Assembly (NCBI GenBank): GCA_027488905.1
Contig: JAIYAT010000022.1
Span: 1 to 59,316 of the forward strand
Origin: Bacteroidota bacterium
GTDB taxonomy: Bacteria; Bacteroidota; Bacteroidia; UKL13-3
Reading direction: 5' to 3'
DNA: 59,316 nucleotides
The position numbers and the translations under genes are program-made. The notes beneath the pieces were generated by a model, which worked only from the letters and a program-made list of their open reading frames with translations, had not been told where the DNA came from and ran no database searches. Below are positions 36,691 to 46,498 of the stretch, piece after piece (the first letter of the stretch is position 1; each line of letters starts with the position of its first letter).

Positions 36691-38223
36691 TCAAACCAAA
36701 CTATTTTGTGAAGCAGATTGCGAATTTAATATCTCTTCTACATAATCCCTATGATTACTTAATCTTGGCACCTTATGCTGCCCACCTAATTTGCCGCGTA
36801 CTTTAAGCCATGCATGAAAGGTTCCTTTTGGCAATACCTTAATTTTTGGTGCTAACATTGCCATGTCTTTGAATCTTTTGGCTTCATAATCAGAATTGCA
36901 TTTTTTTAAGGTTTGATCCAAAACCGATGCAAAAAGATTAAAATCATTTGGGGCTTGTTCAAATTCTATTAACCATTCATGTCCGCCTTTGGTATCCTCT
37001 GAAAAATAAATGGGAGCAGCGGTGTAATCTGCAATAAGTGCCTGGGTTTGATGGCAGGCCTCCTTTATGGCTAGGTCTGCATTTTCTATCATCAATTCCT
37101 CTCCAAAGGCATTGATAAAATGTTTGGTTCGACCCGTAATTTTAAACCTAAAAGGAGAAATTGAAGTAAACTTTATGGTATCGCCAATGATGTATCGCCA
37201 TAAGCCTGCATTGGTGCTAATTACCAATGCATAATTTTCATTTAAATTCACTTCACCTAATGAGTAGGTTTTGGGGAAATCCTTCCCATACTCGCTCATG
37301 GGCATAAACTCATAATACACACCGTAGTCTAACATGAGCAATAAATCATCTGAATCTTTTTGGTCTTGAAAACCTAAAAAGCCCTCGCTGGCATTGTATA
37401 TTTCTAGGTAATTTATCTTGCTTCCTTTAATAAGTTTTTTGAACCTTTCTTTGTATGGCGTAAAGCTTACACCGCCATGCATGTATAATTCCAAGTTTGG
37501 CCAAATGTCTGATAAATCGTTTTTGCCAGTTAATTCAAAAAGTCTTTCAATAAGCACAATGGTCCATGTGGGCACCCCTGAAATATTACTTACATTTTCA
37601 TGAAGAGTTGCTTGCGCCATACGTTCAATTTTCTCATCCCAATTGTCCATAGTGGCGATGCTAAGTTCAGGCGTTCTCAGGTACTGCGCCCAAAAGGGCA
37701 TGTTTTGCATCATTACTGCGCTCACATCGCCATAGAAACTATCATTGTAATTCTGATTTGCTTGGTAGCTTCCCCCCATCACTAAACCCTTGCCACTAAA
37801 AATATCTGTTTCTGGGTGCTGCATCATATAAGTTAAAAGTACATCTTTACCACCTTGAATATGACATTCTTCTAAGCTTTCATAGGTTACAGGAATAAAT
37901 TTACTTCTTGCACTAGTGGTTCCAGACGATTTTGCAAACCAATTCACTTCACTTGGCCAAAGTATGTTTTGTTCGCCAAGCATCATGCGGTCTATATAAT
38001 GTTTAAAGTCATCGTAATTGGTAACCGGCACACGTTCTTTAAAAATTTTGGTATTATGAATGCTTTTAAATTCATACTTTCTGCCAAACTCAGTGATTTG
38101 CGCTGTTCTAATTAGCTTAAAAAACTGTTCCTGTTGAACATCCAAAGGATGATTCATCATTTGCTCAATCGCAGGAATTCTGCGTTTGAGGTACCAGTTC
38201 ATGAGGGAATTTACGATGGGCAT
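36691..38223 (-). CDS. GH3-family acyl-adenylating enzyme
   Basis: This 510-residue protein is of the GH3 auxin-responsive promoter type, common in Bacteroidota. The adenylate-forming motifs are FAKSSGTTSARSKF (99-104 core), YNASEGFLGFQ and WRYIIGDTIKF. In plants GH3 joins amino acids to acyl acids; the bacterial substrate is unknown. It has no signal peptide. It is likely in an operon with the transglycosylase. Confidence 0.88.
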   Translation of the reverse strand: MPIVNSLMNWYLKRRIPAIEQMMNHPLDVQQEQFFKLIRTAQITEFGRKYEFKSIHNTKIFKERVPVTNYDDFKHYIDRMMLGEQNILWPSEVNWFAKSSGTTSARSKFIPVTYESLEECHIQGGKDVLLTYMMQHPETDIFSGKGLVMGGSYQANQNYNDSFYGDVSAVMMQNMPFWAQYLRTPELSIATMDNWDEKIERMAQATLHENVSNISGVPTWTIVLIERLFELTGKNDLSDIWPNLELYMHGGVSFTPYKERFKKLIKGSKINYLEIYNASEGFLGFQDQKDSDDLLLMLDYGVYYEFMPMSEYGKDFPKTYSLGEVNLNENYALVISTNAGLWRYIIGDTIKFTSISPFRFKITGRTKHFINAFGEELMIENADLAIKEACHQTQALIADYTAAPIYFSEDTKGGHEWLIEFEQAPNDFNLFASVLDQTLKKCNSDYEAKRFKDMAMLAPKIKVLPKGTFHAWLKVRGKLGGQHKVPRLSNHRDYVEEILNSQSASQNSLV

Positions 38224-38249
38224 TGCCCTGCTAATATTAGAAAAAATAC

Positions 38250-39524
38250 TTAATTATACAATTTCATCCTTGCATTAACAAAATCTCGGATCAAGCCAAA
38301 CGCCTCATTGTACTTACTTAAGGTAATAGCTCTATGTGTGTCGCCAACATCATGGTATTGGTGATATTCGCCTCTCAGGTAAAAGAATAGGGCTGGAATA
38401 CCCTTCTCCGAAAAATGGTAATGGTCGCTATTCATGGCCTTGCCTCTGGCAGAAACTTCGGGCAAATAATTACCAATGGCATTGCAATTTTGTAGCAAGT
38501 TAAACAGTTCTGGGTAAACGGTGCCATTCACGGCGGTGAGGCCTTTATCGCCAGTTGCCATTAAATCTAGGTTTACCACTAAGCTAATTTTCTTGAGTGG
38601 GATGAGCGGGTTTTCTGTAAAAAACAAAGAGCCAATTAAGCCAACTTCTTCCGCTGCAAAGCCAATAAAAACCACAGACATACGTGGTGGATTTTCTTTG
38701 TAATGTTTAGCCAAATCCAACATCATGGCAATGCCACTTGCATTGTCATTTGCACCTGGAAAAATGGTCTCCAAGCCCATCATACCTAAGTGGTCGTAAT
38801 GTGCGCTAATAACTATAAATGAGTCGGGTTGAACGCTACCTTTGATAAAGCCTAATACATTCTGGGTGCCATGCACCGTTCTTGTAGCATCAATGTTAAG
38901 TTTAATTTTAAGGATTAATCTGCCAAGTAATTCCTTTTTTACATAAATGATGGGAAAGGGTTCAAAATCCATGGACACGCTCCAGACCAGACTTTCTTGA
39001 TTGTCAAAAATTAGGCCTTTGGCGTTAACTTGATTTTTTAAGATGGCGTCGGCTCGTTCTTGGTTTACAAACTTTTTTCCTTTGAGTGCATCCACAATTA
39101 AGAAATAGCTTTTTAAGTTTTTCTTGAACCATTTATTATACTCATTGTTGTTGTCAACCATTGCAGAGTCTAACCTTATCACCTTAAAAGTTCCTGAAAC
39201 TGTTGGGCAACCCGGGTTAATAATGAAGTCTTCACCTGGAATTAAGTCGTTGCCATCTGCATTAAAAAAAACGCGTTGCGGGTAACTTACCACTGGAAAC
39301 CCAAAATATTGAAAATAGCGCTCGCCTAAGGGTGCAAGTTTAAGTTGGGTAAATTCTTCTCGTATGAAATTCGCAGCTTTTTTATCTCCCTCGTTCACGT
39401 AGCCACGCCCTGCAAATTCTTGGCTGCAAAGTTTAGCAATAACTTGTTTTGCGTAGCTTATGTTTTGTGCTTGCGCAACAAATATTCCAAAGCCCAGAAG
39501 GATACTGACAATAGAGGCCTTCAT
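38250..39524 (-). CDS. Secreted M28 family zinc aminopeptidase
   Basis: Signal peptide MKASIVSILLGFGIFVAQAQ is followed by a PA-like insert and the M28 metallopeptidase core. Zinc ligands and catalytic residues appear in SAHYDHLG, PGANDNASGIAMMLDL, FAAEEVGLIGS, NLDLMATGD and SDHYHFSEKGIP. The frame is open 26 codons further upstream, but that would overlap purS by 64 nt and place residues before the signal peptide, so ATG at 39524 is chosen. It is periplasmic or extracellular and hydrolyses peptides. Confidence 0.88.
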   Translation of the reverse strand: MKASIVSILLGFGIFVAQAQNISYAKQVIAKLCSQEFAGRGYVNEGDKKAANFIREEFTQLKLAPLGERYFQYFGFPVVSYPQRVFFNADGNDLIPGEDFIINPGCPTVSGTFKVIRLDSAMVDNNNEYNKWFKKNLKSYFLIVDALKGKKFVNQERADAILKNQVNAKGLIFDNQESLVWSVSMDFEPFPIIYVKKELLGRLILKIKLNIDATRTVHGTQNVLGFIKGSVQPDSFIVISAHYDHLGMMGLETIFPGANDNASGIAMMLDLAKHYKENPPRMSVVFIGFAAEEVGLIGSLFFTENPLIPLKKISLVVNLDLMATGDKGLTAVNGTVYPELFNLLQNCNAIGNYLPEVSARGKAMNSDHYHFSEKGIPALFFYLRGEYHQYHDVGDTHRAITLSKYNEAFGLIRDFVNARMKLYN

Positions 39525-39538
39525 GAATTGAGGTAAAA

Positions 39539-39790
39539 TTAGATTGCTTTTACCGTAAAGGTGTAGCTTTCCATAATAAGGTTGGCCAGCAATTTTTTGC
39601 AAGCGGTTTCTACCATTTCGTGAGCGGAAGCTTCACTATCTGCTTCAAGTTCCATGCTAATGTGCTTGCCAATGCGCACATCATGAATGGTAGGCAGGCC
39701 AATATTTGGCATAGAATTACTAACTGCTTTTCCTTGTGGGTCTAATAGCGCAGCGTGAGGCATCACATCAATTTCAGCTTTAAATTTCAT
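39539..39790 (-). CDS. purS: Phosphoribosylformylglycinamidine synthase subunit PurS
   Basis: An 83-residue subunit of the FGAM synthase complex (PurS-PurQ-PurL) in purine synthesis. Recognised by FKAEIDVMPHAALLDPQGKAV, IHDVRIGKHISMELEADSE and the C-terminal ACKKLLANLIMESYTFTV. Its ATG overlaps the pssA stop by 4 nt. purQ and purL are not in the window. Confidence 0.92.
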   Translation of the reverse strand: MKFKAEIDVMPHAALLDPQGKAVSNSMPNIGLPTIHDVRIGKHISMELEADSEASAHEMVETACKKLLANLIMESYTFTVKAI

Positions 39791-40512
39791 AATTTTATGA
39801 GTTTCAAATGTACAAGAAGCGACAAAAGTACGTAAAGCACTATGCTTAGTCCAAGCCCAAAATATTGAAATGTTAAAATTAAGAGCAGCGCTCCTAACAA
39901 AAACAAGTACCTCAGCTTATTAGGTTCAAAACTAAAAGTCTTAAATTTAAGAGCAAACAAAGGAAGTTCGGCAACCAACAAATAAGCGCTGATAAAAGGA
40001 AACAGTAATAAGAAGTAGGAAGAGGAAAACAAATTAGTTGCGAAATCTGGTCCGCTTTCTAGCACAAATGGAATTGAACAAATAAACAAAGCATTTGCAG
40101 GGGTAGGCACCCCAATAAATGAATCGGATTGGCGAGTGTCTATATTGAACTTAGCCAAACGTATGGCTGAGAAAATTGGAACGAGGAAGGGTGTGTAAGA
40201 AAGGAACACAACCAAGGGAACAAACTGAGGAAAGTTACTTCCAAAGGCAAGGTAATCGTGGCTTATGCTGTAAAATATCATGCCAGGCGCCACGCCAAAA
40301 CTAACTACATCTGCTAAGGAATCTAGCTGCTTGCCAATTTCGCTATAGGCGTTAAGTAACCTTGCAATAAATCCGTCAAAAAAGTCGAGGATAGCAGCAG
40401 TAGCAATAAACCAAGCCGCTTGTTTTAGGTCACCTTCTAAACTACTAATAATAGCCAAACAGCCAAAGAACAAGTTCAAAGATGTAAGTGCGTTAGGAAT
40501 ATGTTTTTTCAC
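39787..40512 (-). CDS. pssA: CDP-diacylglycerol-serine O-phosphatidyltransferase
   Basis: This enzyme makes phosphatidylserine, the precursor of phosphatidylethanolamine, in the inner membrane. The CDP-alcohol phosphotransferase signature is clear (LDFFDGFIARLLNAYSEIG then KQLDSLADVVSFGVAP), with several hydrophobic helices. GTG at 40512 (MKKHIPNALT) is the usual family start; a GTG at 40554 would add 14 residues. Confidence 0.92.
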   Translation of the reverse strand: MKKHIPNALTSLNLFFGCLAIISSLEGDLKQAAWFIATAAILDFFDGFIARLLNAYSEIGKQLDSLADVVSFGVAPGMIFYSISHDYLAFGSNFPQFVPLVVFLSYTPFLVPIFSAIRLAKFNIDTRQSDSFIGVPTPANALFICSIPFVLESGPDFATNLFSSSYFLLLFPFISAYLLVAELPLFALKFKTFSFEPNKLRYLFLLGALLLILTFQYFGLGLSIVLYVLLSLLVHLKLIKL

Positions 40513-40630
40513 CTTGTTAGTTTTGCGCAAAATAGGAGAAAAAAGAGAAAGCACCTCTTAATCTTAGGTTCTCAAAATACCAATCCAAGTAGGATTTGCC
40601 TCTTTATTGCAAAATTTGCAGAAAATTGGC

Positions 40631-40665
40631 GACCCCGCAAGGGGTCGAACCTTCGAATAATTGTA
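40631..40665 (-). other. GNRA-loop hairpin with tRNA-3'-end-like sequence
   Basis: GACCCC-GCAA-GGGGTC forms a perfect hairpin with a GNRA tetraloop. Read on the minus strand it continues AAGGTTCGACCCCTTGCGGG, like a T-loop and acceptor end (GGTTCGACC, then GCC and A). No tRNA 5' part is present. It may be a relic or a small structured repeat upstream of pssA. Two frames reading across it are spurious. Confidence 0.35.
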
Positions 40666-40767
40666 GGAATTGGTTTGAAGTAGAAATACGCCTTTACCAA
40701 ATATGCGATTTTACCTATTTTCCCCTTATTTTTGAAAATAAAATCGATTTCGAGTTCGGTTCAAACC

Positions 40768-41229
40768 ATGAAAAAATTAGTATATTTTATTTTGCTTTTT
40801 TTAGGAAGTTTAACTTCCTGTCTAGCCCAACAAGAAAACGTAGACCTTCGCACGGCAAGTGGCAAACTTTTACGCAAATTTGAATACCACCAAAAAAGTA
40901 ATTTTGATGTTGTAAATGGCCGTTTAAATGTAGCCTTGGTTGCTAGTAATGGATACGTTTTTGAGGTAAATGGCATTCCTGTTAAAAACATTCAATGTGG
41001 CAAAACAGTTAATATTGCCAACTATTCTGTGGTTTTAATTGACAATAGATTAGATAAAACGTTTGTCTTGAACCAAAAAAGCAAACCAAACCTTAAAATT
41101 AAATGTTTGCCTAATGGCGCTTATGAGCTTGTTTTTACAGGAGACCTATTCGTTGGCAAAGAAAAATTAAAAGTCTTTGCCCGACTAAAAGGCAGCATCA
41201 ATCATTCTAGAAACTTGAAAACCAATTAA
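40768..41229 (+). CDS. Small exported protein, unknown
   Basis: This protein has 153 residues with signal peptide MKKLVYFILLFLGSLTSCLA. The mature part is a compact beta-rich domain (LRKFEYHQKSNFDVVNGRLN, YSVVLIDNRLDKTFVL, GAYELVFTGDLFVGKEKLK). It ends 4 nt before the T9SS subtilisin gene, so the two are likely co-transcribed. No family is recognised. Confidence 0.75.
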   Translation: MKKLVYFILLFLGSLTSCLAQQENVDLRTASGKLLRKFEYHQKSNFDVVNGRLNVALVASNGYVFEVNGIPVKNIQCGKTVNIANYSVVLIDNRLDKTFVLNQKSKPNLKIKCLPNGAYELVFTGDLFVGKEKLKVFARLKGSINHSRNLKTN

Positions 41230-41233
41230 CATA

Positions 41234-44200
41234 ATGAAGCATATTTTTACTTTTTTTCTGGCCATGATTCTTTCTTTAGGCCTTTTTGCGCAAGAATCAA
41301 TCAATCCAGCGTCAGCAAAGGATAATAATGATTTAACACGCATACTTAAACATAATGCAGACCTGCGTTTGGCTGCTGCGATTGAAAAAACCAAAAACAA
41401 CAATTATCCCAAACGAATGGTTTCTGCCAACGGTAGAATCAAAGAATTGGTAAGCATTAGTAGCACAGGAATGCCAATCTACTTAGAAACTACAAACAAT
41501 TTAGATGCAGCCAGAACCATTGGAACCAGCAAGGTTTGGCCTGGGGGAGCATCTGGACTTAGCCTTAGCGGACAAGGAATGACCAACCGACTTGGCGTTT
41601 GGGATGGTGGTGCTGTTAGAATTGCACATCAAGAGTTTCAATCAAGGGCTGTGCAAGTAGATGGCAGCACTACGTTGAGCGACCATGCTACCCACGTTGC
41701 AGGAACCATGGCAGCAGGTGGAGTAGTTGCCAATGCAAAAGGAATGGCTTATCAAGCACCTATTCGTTGTTATGATTGGAGCAATGACAATTCAGAAATG
41801 AGCTCAGCTGCCTCAGCAGGACTGTTAGTTTCTAACCATTCCTACAGCCAAATTAGTGGCTGGAATTATAACGATAATTTAAGTCGCTGGGAGTTTTGGT
41901 CCGACCCAAGTGTGAGCACAACCGAAGATCATAAGTATGGTTTTTACGATTGGAATTCGCAAGAGTGGGATCAAATAGCGTTAAGTAATCCTAATTACCT
42001 CATTTTTGCTGCTGCTGGAAACGATAGAGGTGAGGCCGGTTCCTCAACCTTTTGGATTCGCGACAACAATGGTAGTTGGGTTCAAGGCAATAGCGCCAAT
42101 AGACCACCTGCTATAGGTCCTTATGATTGTATCAGCGGCGGGCCAGCCAATGCTAAAAATGTTATGACCATTGGAGCAGTAAACAAAATTGTAAATGGTT
42201 GGTCAAAATCTTCTGATGTGGTAATGAGTTCTTTTAGCGGCTGGGGCCCAACAGATGATGGTAGAATTAAACCAGATGTAGTGGCCAATGGAGTTGCTGT
42301 TTACTCAAGTACCAGCACCGGCAATACAGCATATGCCAACTTAAACGGAACCTCAATGGCAACGCCTAATGCAAGTGGCTCAGCACTTTTATTACAACAA
42401 CATTATAACAACAGAAAAGGCAGCTTTATGCGTTCTTCCACTTTAAAAGGCCTCATCATTCACACTGCCGACGAAGCAGGTTCGAATCCTGGTCCGGATT
42501 ACAGCTTTGGTTGGGGATTGATGAATACTGATAAAGCAGCTACAGTAATTTCTGATACCCTTAAAAATAGCATTCAACAATTGTCTCTTTCTAATAGCGG
42601 TACTTATACCTATTCTTTTTATGCAGATGGAACTTCTCCAATAAGAGCTACCATTTGCTGGACTGATAGGCCTGCAACTCCTTTGGATGCTGCCTTGGAT
42701 GCCCCTAACAAAAGATTGGTAAATGACTTAGACATTCGCTTGCGCAGAAATTCTGATAATACAAATTTCTTTCCATACGTGTTAAATCCTGCTTCTCCAG
42801 CTAGTGCTGCCACAACTGGCGATAACAATACAGACAATACAGAATTAATCCATTTAGGTACGCCAACGGCTGGAATTTATACAATCACTATTTCACACAA
42901 AGGCACTTTAACAGGTGGCGCGCAACCTTATGCTTTAATTGTTTCTGGTATTACACCAAAACCAACTGCAGGTTTTACAAGTAATTCTAGAACAGTTTGT
43001 ATGAACCAAAGTGTAGCCTTTACCAATCTTTCTGTAGGAGGTACTGCTAGAATGTGGTATTTCCCAGGCGGAAATCCTGCCACTTCCAGTGCTTTAAACC
43101 CAAATGTTTCTTATGCGGCTCCTGGTAGTTATCCTGTTGCCTTGCGCATTAGTTCAAGCAACGGATATGATTCAATTTATATTACAGATTATTTAACCGT
43201 AGGTGGCATTAGTTTGCCAATAGACGAAACCTTTGAAAGCAATTCACCAACAAGAAATTTATGGTCTATTGATAATTTACAAGGTGATAGCACTTGGCGT
43301 CTTTGGAATATTGCTGGCACAACACCTGGCAATACCGCCATGGGAATTAATAATTACGACGTAACCACACAGTTTTATACAGACAGAATTGTTTCTCCTG
43401 TGTTAGATTTAAGAGGTTTAAGCAGTGCTAGCTTGCAGTTTCAACATGCCTACACACGTTATGATAATTCTGCTACAGATTCTTTGATAGTGTTAATTAG
43501 CACCAATTGTGGCACCAACTATACTCGCTTGGGCGCTTATGGAGAAAATGGAACTGGTACATTTGCAACTGGGCCAGATAATTCTTTTGCCTCAGTAAAT
43601 GCATTTATTCCATCTAAGGCCGCTGATTGGTGTGGTGGCGGTTTGGGCGCTGCTTGCAATACGTTTAACTTAACTCCATTTGTAGGAAATGCCAATGTAA
43701 GGATTCGCTTTGAACAAAAAACAAACAATGGTGGCAATAACCTATTTATTGATAACATCAAAATAGTAGGTACCCCTTTAGCGCCTGTGGCAAAATTTTA
43801 TACCTTGACACCTTCAGTTTGCGTAGGTGATGAGATTCAGTTGTTGGACTCTTCTTATAATCAACCTAAATCTTGGACTTGGTATGTGAGCGATGCCGAT
43901 ACTGCAATTTACACCGTTCGCAGTCCACAAATTAAGTTTTTAAGTGCAGGAACAAAAACCATTTCGTTGGTCGTGAAAAATGCGACAGGTCAAGATAGTT
44001 TTACCAGAGTTGCTTATATCAATGTACTGCCATCTCCAGCCATTCCTGCTATTACTTCGAGCAAAGGCAATGCAGTTTGTGATGGAGATAGTACCCTTAT
44101 CTCAACCGATGTATCCTCAAACTTTATTTGGTATAAAAACAATTTGGTATTTGCAACAAGCGGACCATCATTTACCACCAAAGAAGAAGGTTTATATTTT

Positions 44201-45028
44201 GTGCGCGTGAGAGGGGCAAATGGCTGTTGGGCTAAGAGTCAATCTCTAGATTTAATGGCGGCAACAACGCCACCAAAACCTGCCATAACAAAGGATTTAA
44301 CCGGAACACAGTTCTGCGAAGGCGGGGTATTTAATTTAACTTCAAGCGCCACAACGGGTAACCAATGGTTTGTAAATGATACCCTTTTTAATGGAGCTAC
44401 CAATAGAATTCTAAACTTTAATGCTGCTGGTACATTTAAGGTTCAAATAAGTAACAAAGGTTGTTTAAACACCTCAGACCCATTAAGCATAGAAATGCTA
44501 CCACGCCCACAAACAGGCGAGTTAACAGGAAATACTTGGGCTGTAAAAGGAGATACTGCAAGGTTTAAAGTTGTACCTGGGGTTTCGGGCTCTTTGTTTA
44601 ATTGGACATTATCTGGAGGAACCATCGAATCGGGTGCTACTACACCAGAGGTTTTGATACGTTTTGGTTCAATCACAAACGCAAGCGTAAATGTGCAAGA
44701 AAACGGAAGCAATGGCTGCAAAGGCATTACAAAAACCATCAATGTAAACTTGGTTAATACAAGCGTGGCGGCGCATCAAAAAGGTGAGTTAAAATTATTT
44801 CCAAACCCAGCAAGTAATTACTTAAATCTTCAATTGACACAGCTTGCTGCCAATGCAGAAATTAAAGTAAGTTTATACAATGTATTGGGTCAAGAAATAA
44901 AACATGAGCAAGTTAAATACAATGGTCAAGGTTTCGGTTTGAACCTAACCGATTTGACTGCGGGTGTGTATGTGATTAAAGTTGAGGCACAAGGCAAAGT
45001 GTTTACTAGAAACTTTGTAAAGCAATAA
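41234..45028 (+). CDS. Secreted subtilisin-like peptidase with type IX secretion domain
   Basis: This protein has 1264 residues: signal peptide MKHIFTFFLAMILSLGLFAQ, S8 peptidase domain with Asp124 (GVWDGG), His154 (THVAGTM) and Ser374 (NGTSMATP), then a jelly-roll P-domain-like region (about 440-575). A PKD-like domain starts near 580 (MNQSVAFTNLS ... YFPGGNPATSS), followed by a MAM/lectin-like segment and further Ig-like repeats. The last 80 residues are a T9SS type A sorting domain (KLFPNPASNYLNLQL ... GVYVIKVEAQGKVFTRNFV). It is exported and acts outside the cell on proteins. It is unrelated to the intracellular subtilisin domains of the island. Confidence 0.93.
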   Translation: MKHIFTFFLAMILSLGLFAQESINPASAKDNNDLTRILKHNADLRLAAAIEKTKNNNYPKRMVSANGRIKELVSISSTGMPIYLETTNNLDAARTIGTSKVWPGGASGLSLSGQGMTNRLGVWDGGAVRIAHQEFQSRAVQVDGSTTLSDHATHVAGTMAAGGVVANAKGMAYQAPIRCYDWSNDNSEMSSAASAGLLVSNHSYSQISGWNYNDNLSRWEFWSDPSVSTTEDHKYGFYDWNSQEWDQIALSNPNYLIFAAAGNDRGEAGSSTFWIRDNNGSWVQGNSANRPPAIGPYDCISGGPANAKNVMTIGAVNKIVNGWSKSSDVVMSSFSGWGPTDDGRIKPDVVANGVAVYSSTSTGNTAYANLNGTSMATPNASGSALLLQQHYNNRKGSFMRSSTLKGLIIHTADEAGSNPGPDYSFGWGLMNTDKAATVISDTLKNSIQQLSLSNSGTYTYSFYADGTSPIRATICWTDRPATPLDAALDAPNKRLVNDLDIRLRRNSDNTNFFPYVLNPASPASAATTGDNNTDNTELIHLGTPTAGIYTITISHKGTLTGGAQPYALIVSGITPKPTAGFTSNSRTVCMNQSVAFTNLSVGGTARMWYFPGGNPATSSALNPNVSYAAPGSYPVALRISSSNGYDSIYITDYLTVGGISLPIDETFESNSPTRNLWSIDNLQGDSTWRLWNIAGTTPGNTAMGINNYDVTTQFYTDRIVSPVLDLRGLSSASLQFQHAYTRYDNSATDSLIVLISTNCGTNYTRLGAYGENGTGTFATGPDNSFASVNAFIPSKAADWCGGGLGAACNTFNLTPFVGNANVRIRFEQKTNNGGNNLFIDNIKIVGTPLAPVAKFYTLTPSVCVGDEIQLLDSSYNQPKSWTWYVSDADTAIYTVRSPQIKFLSAGTKTISLVVKNATGQDSFTRVAYINVLPSPAIPAITSSKGNAVCDGDSTLISTDVSSNFIWYKNNLVFATSGPSFTTKEEGLYFVRVRGANGCWAKSQSLDLMAATTPPKPAITKDLTGTQFCEGGVFNLTSSATTGNQWFVNDTLFNGATNRILNFNAAGTFKVQISNKGCLNTSDPLSIEMLPRPQTGELTGNTWAVKGDTARFKVVPGVSGSLFNWTLSGGTIESGATTPEVLIRFGSITNASVNVQENGSNGCKGITKTINVNLVNTSVAAHQKGELKLFPNPASNYLNLQLTQLAANAEIKVSLYNVLGQEIKHEQVKYNGQGFGLNLTDLTAGVYVIKVEAQGKVFTRNFVKQ

Positions 45029-45083
45029 TATAAGTTTAAGGAAAAAAAATTCCCGAATTAATGGAAAAAAATCCATAAAAAAA

Positions 45084-45101
45084 ATACCCATAAGTGGGTA
45101 T
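45084..45101. promoter_or_regulatory. Palindrome ATACCCA-TAAG-TGGGTAT, second copy
   Basis: This is a perfect 7-bp inverted repeat around TAAG, identical to 5386-5403. Both copies lie after a gene and more than 190 nt before the next start, so a stand-alone regulator site or a small RNA-linked site is possible. Confidence 0.4.
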
Positions 45102-45205
45102 ATACTAAAGAATTCTTTTGCTTTTGTTTGTCTTAACCAAAGACTCATGATTAAATGAGCCTTTGAAAATCTACATCAAAACCGCTTTTGCCTTAAAACA
45201 ACTTT

Positions 45206-45248
45206 AAAGGGCTACCCAAAATTATTAGGATAAAGGGTAGCCCTTTTT
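45206..45248 (+). terminator. Strong hairpin terminator
   Basis: AAAGGGCTACCC (45206-45217) pairs perfectly with GGGTAGCCCTTT (45234-45245), followed by T-residues. It probably ends the peptidase transcript. Confidence 0.85.
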
Positions 45249-45430
45249 GTTTACCTAGCGCGATTAATAAAACTCAAACCCTTTAAACACTAATGGGACA
45301 ATGTGTGAATTTTACAATTTAAAGAATTGAATGTGTAACAACTAAGCTTGGCAATTAGACCATTTTTGCGTCTTGATTATTCCTCAAGGATTAAATTAAA
45401 AAAGTTGCATCAAACCTTATTCTATGCATT

Positions 45431-45919
45431 ATGAACCAAACACACATTCACTTATTAATCACCCATCTTCCGATTTTCGGTTCAATATTAGGTGGGCTTG
45501 TACTTTTCTATGGGCTTTGGACAAAGAGTAGCGAAACAAAAATTGCTGCCTTCCTGCTTTTCATCATTTCAGCAATGGGGGCAGGTATTGCTTACCTAAC
45601 AGGTGAAGCTGCAGAAGAAACCGTTGAAAATATTCAGGGCGTTGTAGAAGCAACCATTAAGGCACATGAAGAATTTGCATTATTTGCTTTAATATCCTTA
45701 ATTATTCTGGGAGTGGCTTCCATATTAGGGTTGATCCTAACTTTGAAAAAATCTCCATTGACAAGAACAACAGCGTTTGTAATTTTATTTATTGCGCTAA
45801 TTAGCTTTGGGCTAGTTGCAAGAACAGGTTATTTGGGTGGTCAAATTAGACATACAGAACTTAGTGCTGCTCAAAGTCAAAATCCAGTACAAATTGAAAA
45901 TGAAGGTGACAAGGATTAA
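45431..45919 (+). CDS. Four-helix membrane protein (DUF2231-like)
   Basis: This protein has 162 residues with four hydrophobic helices. HIHLLITHLPIFGSILGGLV near the start and RTGYLGGQIRHTE near the end have conserved histidines on membrane edges, as in DUF2231-type redox membrane proteins. It is first of a probable three-gene redox operon, with a cytochrome b-like protein 9 nt later. Confidence 0.75.
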   Translation: MNQTHIHLLITHLPIFGSILGGLVLFYGLWTKSSETKIAAFLLFIISAMGAGIAYLTGEAAEETVENIQGVVEATIKAHEEFALFALISLIILGVASILGLILTLKKSPLTRTTAFVILFIALISFGLVARTGYLGGQIRHTELSAAQSQNPVQIENEGDKD

Positions 45920-45928
45920 ATTAGGCAA

Positions 45929-46498
45929 ATGAGGCTACCTATTTTAATACAAGTTTTGCCTTTTCTGTTTCTGTATTCTCTGATGATTTTGGCTGCTATT
46001 CTTATTGATTTTATCCTTCATACTTACAACTTGGCTTATATTGGTCGGTATCTAGGATTAATTGGCACTTGCATTATTCTAATGTCGTTTGTTTACTCAT
46101 TACGAAAACGAAAAATTATAAAAATAGGGGCTCCTAAAGATCTTTTAAAAATGCATGAATACCTTGCTTGGATTGGTTCGGTACTAATCCTTGTGCACGC
46201 AGGAATTCATTTCAATGCCTTGTTACCATGGCTTGCAATTTTGATGCTGTTGATTAATGTAGCAAGTGGGTTAGTTGGCAAATTCCTTCTTAAAAATGCT
46301 AGTTTATCATTGGGTTCAAACCGACAAGAATTAATTGCATCTGGTATGACTGCAGTTGAAGCAGATAGGCATCTGTTTTTAGACATCACAATGGTTGATG
46401 TAATGAAAAAATGGAGAGTAGTTCACTTGCCAATTGCTTTTACGTTTGGTATCCTATCCTTGATGCATATCATAACTATGCTAATATTTAGCAATTGA
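45929..46498 (+). CDS. Cytochrome b-like membrane protein
   Basis: This protein has 189 residues with about five hydrophobic helices. Histidines placed inside helices (KMHEYLAWIGSVLILVHAGI and RVVHLPIAFTFGILSLMHII) suggest bis-His haem ligation, as in ferric-reductase or cytochrome b561-like proteins. It overlaps the cytochrome c gene by 4 nt (TTGA), so they are likely partners in an electron-transfer complex. The haem assignment is inferred. Confidence 0.7.
   Translation: MRLPILIQVLPFLFLYSLMILAAILIDFILHTYNLAYIGRYLGLIGTCIILMSFVYSLRKRKIIKIGAPKDLLKMHEYLAWIGSVLILVHAGIHFNALLPWLAILMLLINVASGLVGKFLLKNASLSLGSNRQELIASGMTAVEADRHLFLDITMVDVMKKWRVVHLPIAFTFGILSLMHIITMLIFSN

Larger units (their letters stand above)
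45029..45430. other. Intergenic region after the T9SS peptidase
   Basis: No gene. It contains the second ATACCCATAAGTGGGTAT palindrome (45084-45101) and a strong terminator (45206-45248). Nothing else is seen before the next gene. Confidence 0.7.

Noticed and set aside
40501-40683. Plus-strand ORF over the pssA start and GNRA hairpin
   Set aside because: The RPRKGSNLR-type reading comes from the tRNA-like hairpin and the frame overlaps pssA antisense, so it is spurious.
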